From positions 1 to 64,000 of the forward strand of contig CAJFUN010000031.1 of NCBI GenBank assembly GCA_904420205.1: a stretch of 64,000 bases of DNA, written 5' to 3'. This DNA is from Candidatus Parachristensenella avicola. GTDB lineage: Bacteria > Bacillota > Clostridia > Christensenellales > UMGS416. The position numbers and the translations under genes are program-made. A model generated the notes under the pieces. That model saw only the letters and a program-made list of their open reading frames with translations. It did not search any database and had not been told where the DNA came from. Of this stretch, positions 8,395 through 17,896 are shown piece by piece (position 1 is the stretch's first letter; every line of letters begins with the position of its first letter).

Positions 8395-9555
8395 ATGGGA
8401 TTAGGCAGCTTTATCAAAAGGCAATTTCTTGATATCATCGAATGGCAGGATGAAAGCCGCGATACCATCGTCTACAAATTCGTCGTGGAGAAGGGCGAAA
8501 TCCAGAATAACTCCAAGGTCGTCGTCCGGCCGGGCCAAGCCGCCGTCTTTGTCAACGAAGGGGCGATCGCAGACGTTTTAACCGAGGGCACTTATCCGCT
8601 CTCTACCAGGACCATTCCCATCCTGTCCGATCTGAGAGGCTGGAAATTCGGCACCTTTGAAAGCGAGTTCAAGTCCGACATATATTTTGTCTCCCTGCGC
8701 AACTTCCAAAACAATAAATGGGGTACGCCCACGCCGGTGTTGATGCCGGACCCGCTTTTCGGCCAGGTTGAGGTCCGGGCCTTCGGCACCTTTGGATTTA
8801 CCGTGAAAGATCCGCAGAAGTTTGTCCGGGAGATCTCCTCCACCAACCGGATCTATACGGTGGAAGACATCCAGGAGCAGCTACGGGATTATATCGTGAC
8901 CAATTTTATCCCGCTGACCACCAGCCTTGGCGTATCCGTGGCCCAGCTGTCCACAGCCTATGAGCAGATTCGCCAGGCGGTTACCCAAGGGGCCGACGAT
9001 GAATTTGAGGCCCTAGGATTGGACATTACTGCCTTTACCATCGCCTCCATCACCTTGCCGGATGAGGTCAACGAGGCCCTCCGGGAGGTCACCCGTGCCA
9101 ACATGATTGGCACCATCAACAACCTGGACAAAGTGCAGCGCTATGAGGCCACCCAGGCCATGCGTGATTCCGTTAACAACCCCGGTATGAACGCCATGAA
9201 CCAGGCTGGCATGGGCATCGGTGTGGGCTTTGGTATGGCGGGTATGATGCAGCAAACCGTCGCCCAGGGGATGAGCCAGCAACCGACGCCTGCGCCGGTT
9301 CCGCCCAGCCCTGCGCCAACTCCCGCACCGCCGGCTGCGGTTCCCCTAGCCGCTGATGGCACAGGGGGCGGCGCGCCCTTTGGCCTTTGCGCCGAATGCG
9401 GCGCGCCGCTGAAGGAAAACGCAAAATTCTGCGTAAAGTGCGGCGCGAAAGTACCGCCCAAGGAGCCTGCGCTATCCTTCTGCCCGCAGTGCGGCGTCAA
9501 GATCGAGGGCCCCGCCGGATTCTGCCCCGAGTGCGGCACCAAGCTAGACGATTAG
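8395..9555 (+). CDS. SPFH-domain protein with C-terminal zinc ribbons (YdjI-like)
   Basis: A 386-residue cytosolic protein. Residues ~30-250 are an SPFH/band-7-like domain resembling the virion-core-protein/YdjI group. A Met/Gly-rich stretch (~265-295), a Pro/Ala linker and two or three C-x2-C zinc ribbons follow from about residue 330 (CAECGAPLKENAKFCVKCG, then FCPQCG and FCPECG). GGAGGAAGCGAT precedes the ATG. It is followed 10 nt later by a Tim44-like membrane protein that also ends in a zinc ribbon, so the two probably act together at the membrane. Role in phage-shock or membrane-stress response is inference from B. subtilis ydjI context. Confidence 0.85.
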   Translation: MGLGSFIKRQFLDIIEWQDESRDTIVYKFVVEKGEIQNNSKVVVRPGQAAVFVNEGAIADVLTEGTYPLSTRTIPILSDLRGWKFGTFESEFKSDIYFVSLRNFQNNKWGTPTPVLMPDPLFGQVEVRAFGTFGFTVKDPQKFVREISSTNRIYTVEDIQEQLRDYIVTNFIPLTTSLGVSVAQLSTAYEQIRQAVTQGADDEFEALGLDITAFTIASITLPDEVNEALREVTRANMIGTINNLDKVQRYEATQAMRDSVNNPGMNAMNQAGMGIGVGFGMAGMMQQTVAQGMSQQPTPAPVPPSPAPTPAPPAAVPLAADGTGGGAPFGLCAECGAPLKENAKFCVKCGAKVPPKEPALSFCPQCGVKIEGPAGFCPECGTKLDD

Positions 9556-9565
9556 GAGGAATAGG

Positions 9566-10474
9566 ATGAAAAAACGTGGCGCCCTTTTATCGCTGCTGGC
9601 GCTTTTCGTCGCTCTGGCCATAGCGGCCATGATCCCCCTTTCAGGCTTAGCCGACGCCGGCAATTTCTCTGGCGACAGCGATTATGGCGGCTCCGACTAT
9701 AGCAGTTCTGATTCTGATTGGGATTCCGATTGGAGTTCTAGCTCATCCTCCAGCTCATCCTCCGGCGGGGGCGGCAGCCTGATCGGCCTGATCATCGTGG
9801 TGGTTATCGTTGTGATTATCATCCGCAGCAAAGGCGGCGGCAAGCCCACCGGCGGCTCCGGTGCATCCTCCGGCCCTGCGCAGATGCCTCAGCGCGAAAT
9901 CGATAGCGGGCTGGCCAAGCTCAAGGAAGAGGATCCCGAGTTCTCCCGAGAGGCCTTCCTGGAGCGCGTTTCCAACATGTATGTACAGCTGCAGGAGGCA
10001 TGGGAAGCCAAAAAGTGGGAACCCATCCGCATCATGATGACCGACGCGCTGTATAATCAGTTCAAGCGCCAGCTGGATGAATATATCCGCAATAACCAAA
10101 CCAATCATGTCGACCGGATCGCCGTGCTATCAGCCGATATGATCAGCTACCGGCAAGACGAGGTGAACGACATCATCAAGGTACTGCTAAAAACGCGCAT
10201 TGTTGATTACGTGGTAAACGACGCCGACGGCAGCTTGGTTTCCGGAGATAGAAGCCGGGAAAAATTCATGATTTATGAGTGGACGCTGATTCGTGCCAAA
10301 GGCGTCAAGACCACCCATGATCAGGGTGTCGGCCAGGTCAACTGCCCCAGCTGCGGCGCTCCGATGAGCATAAATCAATCGGGCAAATGCGAATATTGCG
10401 GCAGCGTGCTGACCAGCGGTCAGTACGATTGGATCATCTCCGCCATTCGCGGAATTTCTCAGGTAACCCGTTAA
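9566..10474 (+). CDS. Tim44-like domain membrane protein with zinc ribbon
   Basis: A 302-residue exported or anchored protein. There is a signal-like segment at residues 1-30, an Asp/Ser-rich low-complexity stretch (~33-70), one membrane helix (~72-88, LIGLIIVVVIVVIII), a Tim44-like domain (~105-250) and a terminal zinc ribbon CPSCGAPMSINQSGKCEYCG. AGGAGGAATAGG precedes the start, 10 nt after the SPFH gene, forming a two-gene operon closed by a terminator. Function not established. Confidence 0.8.
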   Translation: MKKRGALLSLLALFVALAIAAMIPLSGLADAGNFSGDSDYGGSDYSSSDSDWDSDWSSSSSSSSSSGGGGSLIGLIIVVVIVVIIIRSKGGGKPTGGSGASSGPAQMPQREIDSGLAKLKEEDPEFSREAFLERVSNMYVQLQEAWEAKKWEPIRIMMTDALYNQFKRQLDEYIRNNQTNHVDRIAVLSADMISYRQDEVNDIIKVLLKTRIVDYVVNDADGSLVSGDRSREKFMIYEWTLIRAKGVKTTHDQGVGQVNCPSCGAPMSINQSGKCEYCGSVLTSGQYDWIISAIRGISQVTR

Positions 10475-10487
10475 TCCCACACAGCAA

Positions 10488-10520
10488 AAGGCGGCCAAAG
10501 TTACGGCCGCCTTCTTTTTT
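10488..10520 (+). terminator. Intrinsic terminator after SPFH operon
   Basis: AAGGCGGCC / GGCCGCCTT stem with an 8-nt loop and a T-rich tail. Confidence 0.85.
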
Positions 10521-10591
10521 CGGAGCTGTTGAACCTGCCCTGCAGGCAAGCTTTGCCTGAAAAGAGGGCGCCAGTCTATCCAGAAATACCT

Positions 10592-11437
10592 TCACCGCCG
10601 GGCATACCGGCTGCGCCACGCTTGAGGCGTCATTCCCGTACGTTGTTTAAAGATTCGGGAAAAATACGCCCCATCCGCATAGCCCGACAGCCCGCCCACC
10701 TCCCCAATGGGTAAATCGGTCATCGCCAGTAAGTTCTTCGCTTTCTCCAGCCGCAATTGGCCGATCATTCCGCCCGGCGAAACCCCGGCCATGCGCAGGA
10801 ATGCTCGGTGAAAATAGGCTTTGCTCAGCCCGCTGGCCTTGATCAGCGCTTCCACCGCCAGCGGCTGATCAAAGCACTGCTGGATCTGATCCCGCGCCGC
10901 ACGAACCGCCGGTGGAATAGATCCTTCCAATGCACTGGCCGTTTCCAGAAAAATCTCACTGAGCAACAGGCTCAGGCTGGCCTTGCAGGCAAAGGCGTCC
11001 GCCTCGCCCCCCATGCGGCCATGCTCTTGGATGCGCCGGATCAGCCCCTCCACCATTTCCGGCTTTTTCAATTTGAGCCGCGGTGGCATGGAGTGGAGCA
11101 ATGGATTGCCGTAGTCGCCTTGGGCTTCCTCCGGGCGGCCAAACTCATATCCGGCTGCCCGCTTGTCGTTACCCAGCATATCCACGCACAGCGTATAACA
11201 GGCATAGGGCGCTACGCCTCGCACCACCTGCCCCGGCCGGCGCAGGCTCATCTCTCCCGCCTTAAAGGGGTAGAATCGCCCGTCGATATAAATCCCCCCG
11301 CTGCTTTTCACAAAATATTCTAACTCATAGTCGTATACTGTCCGCTCAGGCATCGCTCTCCCCGGCTCCAGGGCGTAGCCGTCGAAGAAGTAGCAGCGCA
11401 GCAGCGTCGGATTCAAGTACTGCGTGGGCAGCTCCAT
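10592..11437 (-). CDS. AraC family transcriptional regulator
   Basis: A 281-residue regulator with an N-terminal cupin-like ligand-sensing half. The C-terminal double helix-turn-helix starts near residue 185 (AVEALIKASGLSKAYFHRAFLRMAG) and ends with the family signature IGEVGGLSGYADGAYFSRIFKQRTGMTPQAWR. The start MELPTQYL at 11437 has AGGAGG 8 nt upstream. It diverges from the UROD-family gene at 11559, which is the obvious candidate target. Ligand unknown. Confidence 0.9.
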   Translation of the reverse strand: MELPTQYLNPTLLRCYFFDGYALEPGRAMPERTVYDYELEYFVKSSGGIYIDGRFYPFKAGEMSLRRPGQVVRGVAPYACYTLCVDMLGNDKRAAGYEFGRPEEAQGDYGNPLLHSMPPRLKLKKPEMVEGLIRRIQEHGRMGGEADAFACKASLSLLLSEIFLETASALEGSIPPAVRAARDQIQQCFDQPLAVEALIKASGLSKAYFHRAFLRMAGVSPGGMIGQLRLEKAKNLLAMTDLPIGEVGGLSGYADGAYFSRIFKQRTGMTPQAWRSRYARR

Positions 11438-11558
11438 GCTTCTCGCCTCCTTCATTATGACTTTAGTATACTTTTGTCCTATTCGCAATACTTTTTCCCT
11501 AACGCCCTGGCGCAGGGGAAGGGTATAATGAAACCAGCACAAAGAGGAGGGATTCCAC

Positions 11559-12629
11559 ATGACAGGCAAGGAACGGATGCAGCGCATTCTGCGGCATGAG
11601 CCGGTGGACCGCATCGGCCTCTATGAGCACTTTTGGAACGATACCTACCAAGCCTGGCAGCAGCAGGGCCATATCGCGCCGGGCGAATCCTACGAGGATC
11701 ACTTCGGCTTCGATATGCAGGAGCACTGGTCCTTTAACCTGACGGCGGATCTGGATTTCGAGCGCCAGGTAGTGGCCGAAACGGCCGATACCATCACCTA
11801 CCTGGATGGCAACGGCGCCACGCTGCGGCGGCACAAGTTTCACGATACCACGCCCGAGCACGTCGATTTCCAAATCAAAACCCGGGCGGATTGGGAACGC
11901 ATCAAGCCGTTGCTGACGCCTGATCCCCGGCGTATCGATTTCGAGGGCTACCGGCGCCAGCGGCAGGCGGCAGCCCAGGCGGGGCGTTTCTTTGTCTGGA
12001 GCGGGATCAACGTGTTCGAGTGTATTCATCCTGTAACCGGCCACGAGCATATGCTGATCGGCATGGTAGACGATCCCGACTGGGTGTTGGATATGGCTCA
12101 AACCTATGCCTGGCTTACCATCGAGCTACAAAAGCAGCTTTTTGCGGCCGAGGGATATCCGGACGGCATCTGGTATTATGAAGACATGGGATACAAAGGC
12201 AGCCCTTTTATGTCGCCGCGCATGTACCGGTCGCTCATCATGCCCGCTCACGTGGAAACGATTGCATATGCCAAAGCCCATGATCTGCCGGTTATCATGC
12301 ACTCCTGCGGCTATGTGGAGCCGCTTTTGCCCCATATGATCGAGGCCGGCATCGACTGCCTGCAGGTTCTGGAGGTCAAAGCCGGTATGGATCCGGTCAA
12401 GCTGCATAGGCTATATGGCGATCAACTTGCCTTTATGGGCGGCATTGACGTGCGCGCGCTCTACACCAACGATAGGGAAGTCATCGATCGGGAGTTGGAA
12501 TCCAAGGTGCCGCTGATGAAGGAAGGTTACAACTTCGCCTTGCACAGCGACCACTCCATCCCCAGCACCGTCCACTATGACACCTACCGATATTTTATCG
12601 AAAAGGGATTGTCCCTGGGGCAATATTAA
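11559..12629 (+). CDS. Uroporphyrinogen decarboxylase family protein (MtaA/CmuA-like)
   Basis: A 356-residue TIM-barrel protein of the UROD superfamily. The start TGKERMQRILRHEPVDRIGL is typical of the methyltransferase/uncharacterised branch rather than HemE. HSCGYVEPLLP in the second half supplies a His/Cys pair resembling the zinc site of corrinoid methyltransferases. AGAGGAGG lies upstream of the ATG. Divergent from an AraC regulator and followed by a bidirectional terminator, so it is a monocistronic, probably regulated gene. No corrinoid protein is nearby; heme synthesis is unlikely. Substrate unknown. Confidence 0.8.
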   Translation: MTGKERMQRILRHEPVDRIGLYEHFWNDTYQAWQQQGHIAPGESYEDHFGFDMQEHWSFNLTADLDFERQVVAETADTITYLDGNGATLRRHKFHDTTPEHVDFQIKTRADWERIKPLLTPDPRRIDFEGYRRQRQAAAQAGRFFVWSGINVFECIHPVTGHEHMLIGMVDDPDWVLDMAQTYAWLTIELQKQLFAAEGYPDGIWYYEDMGYKGSPFMSPRMYRSLIMPAHVETIAYAKAHDLPVIMHSCGYVEPLLPHMIEAGIDCLQVLEVKAGMDPVKLHRLYGDQLAFMGGIDVRALYTNDREVIDRELESKVPLMKEGYNFALHSDHSIPSTVHYDTYRYFIEKGLSLGQY

Positions 12630-12641
12630 CAACCGCCAACC

Positions 12642-12676
12642 AAAACAGGACGGGCCGAAACGGCCCGTCCTGTTTT
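12642..12676. terminator. Bidirectional intrinsic terminator
   Basis: A 16-bp perfect stem (AAAACAGGACGGGCCG) with a 3-nt loop, A-run before and T-run after, between convergent genes. Confidence 0.9.
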
Positions 12677-12686
12677 CACTTTAGGT

Positions 12687-13253
12687 CTATTGCAGATAAT
12701 TGCCCATCAGCCCGTCCACCACACTAAAGTTCACCACGCTGTTATCTTCATCCAGCAGCGCGGTAAACCACACCTGCTTTTTCATCTCCTCGCTGGGCAG
12801 GGGCTTTTCATCCACATCCAGCGGCTTCTTGCGGCGCGTGTCATAGGCATAAATAAAACTCTTTCCTCCTGCCACGCTGCCGGTCACACGGTTAAGCGTC
12901 TTATTCCCATATTGATCCCGCACGTTTCTTGCCGGCATACCAACCTGGAGGCCCCGGGGCGAAGCATATTCCGGGTTAGAGCAGATAAAGCCTACCGCTT
13001 TGCCATCGCGATACCATACCGAAAGCAGGGCGTCTTCATAGATCACCCACTTCATATCCTCATCCTCACTGCCCGGTCCCAGGGTTTTCTCCACGGTCTC
13101 TCTGGGCATCCCATAGGAGACAATCGTCTTGCCCCCGCCGTCTACCACGGCGATATCGGCCATGGATAGCTCGTCGGGCTTAAAGGATTGGCAGGCGGCC
13201 AAAAGCCCCAGGCTCGCCAGCAACAGCGTTAGAATTCCAATGCGTCGTTTCAT
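12687..13253 (-). CDS. Putative lipoprotein
   Basis: A 188-residue secreted lipoprotein: basic start MKRRIGIL, hydrophobic core, lipobox LLAAC. The mature part repeats a theme of YGMPRETVEKTLG and LQVGMPARNVRDQYG, resembling SmpA/OmlA-like or BLIP-like folds, but I cannot name a family. The start at 13253 follows GGGAGG by 5 nt; an upstream in-frame ATG (13301) lacks a ribosome site. It lies downstream of the XRE gene. Confidence 0.65.
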   Translation of the reverse strand: MKRRIGILTLLLASLGLLAACQSFKPDELSMADIAVVDGGGKTIVSYGMPRETVEKTLGPGSEDEDMKWVIYEDALLSVWYRDGKAVGFICSNPEYASPRGLQVGMPARNVRDQYGNKTLNRVTGSVAGGKSFIYAYDTRRKKPLDVDEKPLPSEEMKKQVWFTALLDEDNSVVNFSVVDGLMGNYLQ

Positions 13254-13369
13254 GCTTCCCTCCCAAACGTTATGGCAATACACTATCACACCTACGTTCA
13301 AGATACAAGCATTCCTACATTTTCATGGGCGGGATCCAATCTCCACCGCCCAAGGCGCGCATCCTCCCG

Positions 13370-13771
13370 CTATTGTTTCCTTGGGAGCTGCGTTACCGCC
13401 AAACAGGCAAGCCCGATTCCCAACATTCCAATGGCCGCGCCGGCCTCGATCTGGCCCAGAAACGAGAGGACGGCGGTCGCGATCCCCATCGCCACCGCGA
13501 CTGCTTTCAGAATGAGTTCTATGATCTCCTCCAGCCGGCCTGCTTTCGGGCTCCCTTTCACGCCGGCATTGACCTGCATCAGCGCATCTACGGATACGCC
13601 AAAGATTTCAGCAAGCTTTGGAATCGAGCCGACGTCCGGGTATGATAGATCCCGTTCCCATTTCGATACGGCTTTATCCGTCACGCCCATCTTTTCCGCC
13701 AACTCAAGCTGGGTCATGCCTTGGCTTTTACGCAGTTCTGCGATCATCCTGCCAAAGGTTTGCTTTTCCAT
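13370..13771 (-). CDS. XRE family regulator with C-terminal membrane segments
   Basis: A 133-residue protein. Residues 6-65 are a Cro/C1-type helix-turn-helix (MTQLELAEKMGVTDKAVSKWERDLSYPDV), followed by a linker and two hydrophobic segments (~85-108 and ~112-126). This form, common in Firmicutes, tethers the repressor to the membrane. The start at 13771 is preceded by AAAAGGAG. Targets unknown; the lipoprotein gene downstream may be co-transcribed. Confidence 0.85.
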   Translation of the reverse strand: MEKQTFGRMIAELRKSQGMTQLELAEKMGVTDKAVSKWERDLSYPDVGSIPKLAEIFGVSVDALMQVNAGVKGSPKAGRLEEIIELILKAVAVAMGIATAVLSFLGQIEAGAAIGMLGIGLACLAVTQLPRKQ

Positions 13772-13955
13772 TGCGTGTGCGCTCCTTTTATCGTGTTTTG
13801 CGGCTTATGGTATCACACCTCCGTTCTCTCTGCAATCGACTTGCAGTCGACCTTGCCCAACCAATGGTTGACCGCCGGCAAAACGGCTTTGGCGACGCTG
13901 GGTTTCGCCGCGCAGGAGAAAAAATCGCCGGTTAAGGCGATCGATGTCCCGTCAT

Positions 13956-14702
13956 TTAGCGGCGCTCATATTGCCGGCGCGTTTCATCATAGGCCTGAGG
14001 CGTCCCGATATCCACGCACTTGCCGGGAAAGAGGAAAGCATGAACCGGCTTACGGCGGTATAGCCAGGCTGGAAAGTGGCCCGGCGCGTCAGGCGAATTG
14101 CCCTCCTCCAGATACTGTTTCACAAGGGGCAGCGTGTCGGCGCGGTAGAGATATAGCCCATACACCGCAAGGTCGCTTTTGGGTTCCGCCGGTTTCTCCT
14201 CGAGGTCGGTAACCGTCCCGTTCTCATCCAGCTGGGCTACGGCAAAGCGCTTGAGCTCCTCCCGATCCGCCATGGGCTGCGCGCAGATGGTATCCTGGCC
14301 CGACGCTGTGAACGCATCGTAGAATTCCTTTAGGTCAAAGGTAAAGAAGTTATCGCTGACCGCCACCAGCAGTTCGTCACACATCCCCGCCCGTTCAATG
14401 ACAAACTGCATATCGCCGATCGCCCCCAGCCGCGTTTCGTTATCGCTGGTGCCGTCGTCCCAGATCACCGGGGTCAGCGCCCCATAGCGCGCCCGAGCCC
14501 CCTGAGCCCACTGCTCAAACTGACCGGCAAAGCGATGATTGGTCACAAGATGCGTCTGCTCCAGCTGCGGGATCCCCGTCAGCGAATCCATCAGGATATC
14601 CAGCAACGTGCGCTGCCCCATGGGCAGCAGCGCCTTAGGTTTGTTCAAGGTCAGCGGATATAGGCGGGTCGCATAGCCCGCCGCAAGAATCAGTGCTTTC
14701 AT
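13956..14702 (-). CDS. Sugar-1-phosphate nucleotidyltransferase family protein
   Basis: A 248-residue enzyme of the GlmU/RfbA-type nucleotidyltransferase fold, making NDP-sugars from NTP and sugar-1-phosphate. The N-terminal nucleotide-binding motif LILAAGYATRLYPLTLNKPKALLP is complete, as are VSDNFF and the DIGTPQAYDE end. It starts 35 nt downstream of the LCP protein gene and is almost certainly in the same transcript, suggesting a role in making a wall-linked glycopolymer. It lacks the C-terminal acyltransferase domain of GlmU. The nucleotide and sugar are not determinable. Confidence 0.85.
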   Translation of the reverse strand: MKALILAAGYATRLYPLTLNKPKALLPMGQRTLLDILMDSLTGIPQLEQTHLVTNHRFAGQFEQWAQGARARYGALTPVIWDDGTSDNETRLGAIGDMQFVIERAGMCDELLVAVSDNFFTFDLKEFYDAFTASGQDTICAQPMADREELKRFAVAQLDENGTVTDLEEKPAEPKSDLAVYGLYLYRADTLPLVKQYLEEGNSPDAPGHFPAWLYRRKPVHAFLFPGKCVDIGTPQAYDETRRQYERR

Positions 14703-14737
14703 ATCGTTCCCCTTCCAATAGAGCGCGCCGCTCCCGG

Positions 14738-16534
14738 CTATCGAAAATCCACGGCTATATCATAGGAAAGCTTTACCCTCCAGTTCAGGCTGCCGCTATA
14801 GCCCACCCTATCCTTGAGCGCAAGCGCATGGGCCTTCATTTCCTCCATGGCCTTTGTCAGCTCCTGAGCCTTTCCAGCCATGCCCCCACCGTTGGAGGCA
14901 GCCCGCTTGGCCCAGCTTTTCTCCGATCCATAGGTGCTCCGCAGCTGCTTGACCCGGCTGATATCCGTCTGCAGCTGATCCAGCAGCGCATGTTCCTCCG
15001 GCCCGAAGCGCGGTCCTGCCCCGCTGGGCGGATCCCTTCTTGCCCTGTCCGCCTCCGGCGCGTCGGTCTGCGCTTGCGGCGGATCCGTCCGCGCTGTCGC
15101 GTCCTCCGGCGTAGTCGCATTCGGCGTGGTGGTTTCCGGCAAAGTGGCAGGCTGGGTAACCGTAGAGGTTTCGCCGGTGGTTTCCGGCGGTGGCGTCGGC
15201 GTAGCGGTCGGGATCGGCGCGGCCGTCGTTGCAGGCGCCGGCGTGGCGGTCGGGATCGGCGTGGCGGTCGGCGTCGGCATGGCGGTCGGTGTCGCTAATG
15301 CGGCATCGGCGGCTAGCGTCCTGGCCATTGCCGCTTCCATTTTTTCCACCGTCTCAAGGTAGACCCCGCTTTTCATGTAGGCCCATTCCCACATACAATA
15401 ACCGCGGCTGTATTGAACCTCCTGCGGCACATCGATTCCATAGACCTCTTGGATCAGTTCCACCCGCTTTTTCTGATCAGTCAGCACAAAAGCCCAGTTG
15501 TAGATGTCCGCTGTCGTACCCCCCATGGAGTGCATGGCGATCCTTTCAGCGGGCAGGTTATAGGCGAAAAGCGCCAAGGCTACCGTCTGGTCAAAGCTCA
15601 TGTTGGTAAACAGCTTTCCCTGAAAGGCCTGAACAATTTCCGGAAATTTTACTACAAGATTGCGTTCTTTACAGGCGTCAAACAGCGCCAGCAGCATCTT
15701 TTTTTGCCGGTTAATCCGATTCTGGTCGCCGGCCTGGGCTACGTTCTTGCGCACCCGCAGGTAATCCAGCACGGCCTGCCCATCCATGTATTGCAGGCCC
15801 TTTTTATAGCTGCGGCCGGCCATGGTGAAGTCCACATCCAAATCGTATTCTACGCCGCCGATGGCGTCCACCAGCTCCTTAACCACCGGCATGGTAACGG
15901 CATAGTAATAATCGACCGGGATGCCGCCCAGCATCCAGCTGGCCGATTCGCATACCTTGGGAAGGCCTTCCGGCATGCCGCCGCCGCAGTTGATGGAGGC
16001 GTTAATCTTATATTTGCCGTTCACCCCTGGGATTTTGGCATAGGTATCCCGGGGGATGGAAATCATATCCACTTTGTTTTCCTTAAAATTAACCGCCAGC
16101 AGCAGCATGACATCGGCGTGATATTCATGCTTACCGTTCCAAGTTTCCCGTTCAGGCGCATAATCCACGCCTACCAGCAGCACATTGACGATCCCATCCA
16201 TTAGGGAATAGTCGGCGTTGGCCTGCAGCAACTCATAGGGGCTAAGCGTTGGCGTCGGGCTGGGCGTCGCCGCAGCTGTGCCGGCAGTAGTGGGATCCGT
16301 AGCCGATGCGGCCGGTGTGCCGGACGCCACCGGCCGCGTCTGAAAGGCTGCCCCCGGATTGCGCATAAGATGGTAATAGTGCAGGCCTGCAAACCCCAGG
16401 GCTGCCACTACGACCCCCGCCAATGATAGGGCGATAATCCTGCCCACCGTCCAGCGGAACCGCCGCTTGACCGGCCCGTCCCCGTTTTCTGCCGGCGGTT
16501 TTCCGCCCGGCTGCATTTCTCCCCGCTTATCCAT
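14738..16534 (-). CDS. LytR-CpsA-Psr (LCP) family cell-wall glycopolymer transferase
   Basis: A 598-residue membrane-anchored extracellular enzyme attaching teichoic-acid-like or capsular polymers to peptidoglycan. There is a cytoplasmic basic N-terminus, one helix (~33-53), a Pro/Thr spacer, then the LCP domain (~105-370) with VLLVGVDYAPERETW, HADVMLLLAVN, ISIPRDTYAKIPG and DYLRVRKNVAQAGDQNRINRQKKML. The C-terminus has a long Thr/Pro repeat region (about 415-500) and a short helical tail. It is first in an operon with the downstream nucleotidyltransferase. The extended low-complexity tail is unusual for the family and may insert into the wall. Confidence 0.9.
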   Translation of the reverse strand: MDKRGEMQPGGKPPAENGDGPVKRRFRWTVGRIIALSLAGVVVAALGFAGLHYYHLMRNPGAAFQTRPVASGTPAASATDPTTAGTAAATPSPTPTLSPYELLQANADYSLMDGIVNVLLVGVDYAPERETWNGKHEYHADVMLLLAVNFKENKVDMISIPRDTYAKIPGVNGKYKINASINCGGGMPEGLPKVCESASWMLGGIPVDYYYAVTMPVVKELVDAIGGVEYDLDVDFTMAGRSYKKGLQYMDGQAVLDYLRVRKNVAQAGDQNRINRQKKMLLALFDACKERNLVVKFPEIVQAFQGKLFTNMSFDQTVALALFAYNLPAERIAMHSMGGTTADIYNWAFVLTDQKKRVELIQEVYGIDVPQEVQYSRGYCMWEWAYMKSGVYLETVEKMEAAMARTLAADAALATPTAMPTPTATPIPTATPAPATTAAPIPTATPTPPPETTGETSTVTQPATLPETTTPNATTPEDATARTDPPQAQTDAPEADRARRDPPSGAGPRFGPEEHALLDQLQTDISRVKQLRSTYGSEKSWAKRAASNGGGMAGKAQELTKAMEEMKAHALALKDRVGYSGSLNWRVKLSYDIAVDFR

Positions 16535-16627
16535 GCTGTCCTCTCCCTCATTTCCGTCTCTTGAAAAATTTAGAAATACCCCTATGAATCAGACGTAATT
16601 GCCGCGCCGGAAGTTGCCTAAATATAG

Positions 16628-16649
16628 AAAAAAGGAGGCTTTTGCCTCC
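16628..16649 (-). terminator. Intrinsic terminator after metK
   Basis: GGAGGC / GCCTCC stem with a four-base loop, followed on the minus strand by six T. Lies just beyond the metK stop. Confidence 0.8.
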
Positions 16650-16661
16650 CCTTTTCTTTCT

Positions 16662-17834
16662 TTATGCCTTTTTCAGCAGCTCGACCTTATCCAGCCGCTC
16701 CCAGGGCAGATCCAGGTCGGTGCGCCCAAAGTGGCCATAAGCGGCTGTGGCCTGATAAATAGGACGGCGCAGGTCCAAATCGGCGATGATGGCCGCAGGG
16801 CGCAGATCCACTCGCTCCACCACCCGCTGGGCAATCGCCTCGTCGCTGATGGTTCCGGTGCCAAAGGTTTCCACCCGTACGGATACGGGCTTAGCCACGC
16901 CAATGGCATAGGCCAGCTGGATCTCGCACTTGCGTGCCAAACCTGCTGCCACAATATTCTTCGCCAGATAGCGGGCCATATAGCAGGCGGAGCGGTCGAC
17001 TTTGGTGGGATCCTTGCCGGAGAGGGCGCCGCCGCCGTGGCGGGCGTAGCCGCCGTAGGTGTCCACGATGATCTTGCGGCCGGTCAGCCCGGTATCGCCG
17101 TGGGGGCCGCCCGTCACAAACCGGCCTGTGGGGTTGGTATAAACATGCGTATCTCCATCCATCCACGTGCCCAGCACAGGGCGGATAACCCACTTTTTCA
17201 GGTCTTCATCGATCTTTTCCAGGGTTACGTCGGGATCGTGCTGCGTGGACACCACCACCGTCTCCACCCGCAGCGGCCGATCGTTCTCGTCATACTCCAC
17301 CGTTACCTGGGTTTTGCCGTCCGGCCTTAGATAGGGAAGGGTGCCGTCTTTGCGCACCTGGGATAGACGGATCGCCATCCGATGGGCCAGGGCGATGGGC
17401 AGCGGCATGTACTCCGGGGTTTCATCGCAGGCAAAGCCGAACATCATGCCTTGGTCGCCCGCGCCGATGTCCAGGCCGTCGCCGTGGCCCTGCTTGGCCT
17501 CCAGCGACCGGTCGACGCCCAGGGCGATATCCGGCGACTGCTCGTTGATGGAGGTGAGCACGGCGCAGGTCTTGTAGTCGAAGCCATACTCGCTCTTATC
17601 ATAGCCCACCTGCCGGATTACATCCCGGGCCACTGATTGGATATCGACATAGGCCTTGGTGGTAATTTCGCCGGCTACCATCACCATACCGGTAGCCGCC
17701 ATGACCTCGCAAGCTACGCGCGCTTGCGGATCCTGGGCAAAAATCGCGTCCAGTACGCCGTCGGCAATCTGGTCGCAGAGCTTGTCGGGATGCCCTTCGG
17801 TCACGGATTCAGAGGTAAAATAGCGTTTCATCAT
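16662..17834 (-). CDS. metK: S-adenosylmethionine synthetase
   Basis: A 390-residue enzyme forming SAM from methionine and ATP. Family signatures: N-terminal [20 protein letters not shown], the hexapeptide [10 protein letters not shown], the P-loop-like [21 protein letters not shown], and the end [14 protein letters not shown]. Full length for the family. The first of two adjacent ATGs (17834) has AGGAGG 9 nt upstream. The leader carries a SAM-I riboswitch with terminator, and a consensus promoter lies beyond it, so expression should fall when SAM is abundant. Confidence 0.98.
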   Translation of the reverse strand: MMKRYFTSESVTEGHPDKLCDQIADGVLDAIFAQDPQARVACEVMAATGMVMVAGEITTKAYVDIQSVARDVIRQVGYDKSEYGFDYKTCAVLTSINEQSPDIALGVDRSLEAKQGHGDGLDIGAGDQGMMFGFACDETPEYMPLPIALAHRMAIRLSQVRKDGTLPYLRPDGKTQVTVEYDENDRPLRVETVVVSTQHDPDVTLEKIDEDLKKWVIRPVLGTWMDGDTHVYTNPTGRFVTGGPHGDTGLTGRKIIVDTYGGYARHGGGALSGKDPTKVDRSACYMARYLAKNIVAAGLARKCEIQLAYAIGVAKPVSVRVETFGTGTISDEAIAQRVVERVDLRPAAIIADLDLRRPIYQATAAYGHFGRTDLDLPWERLDKVELLKKA

Positions 17835-17896
17835 CAGTCAAATCCTCCTAACCGCCTGGCGGCGGAAAAATAAGCAGATTCTTGCTGGGTCTTGCC

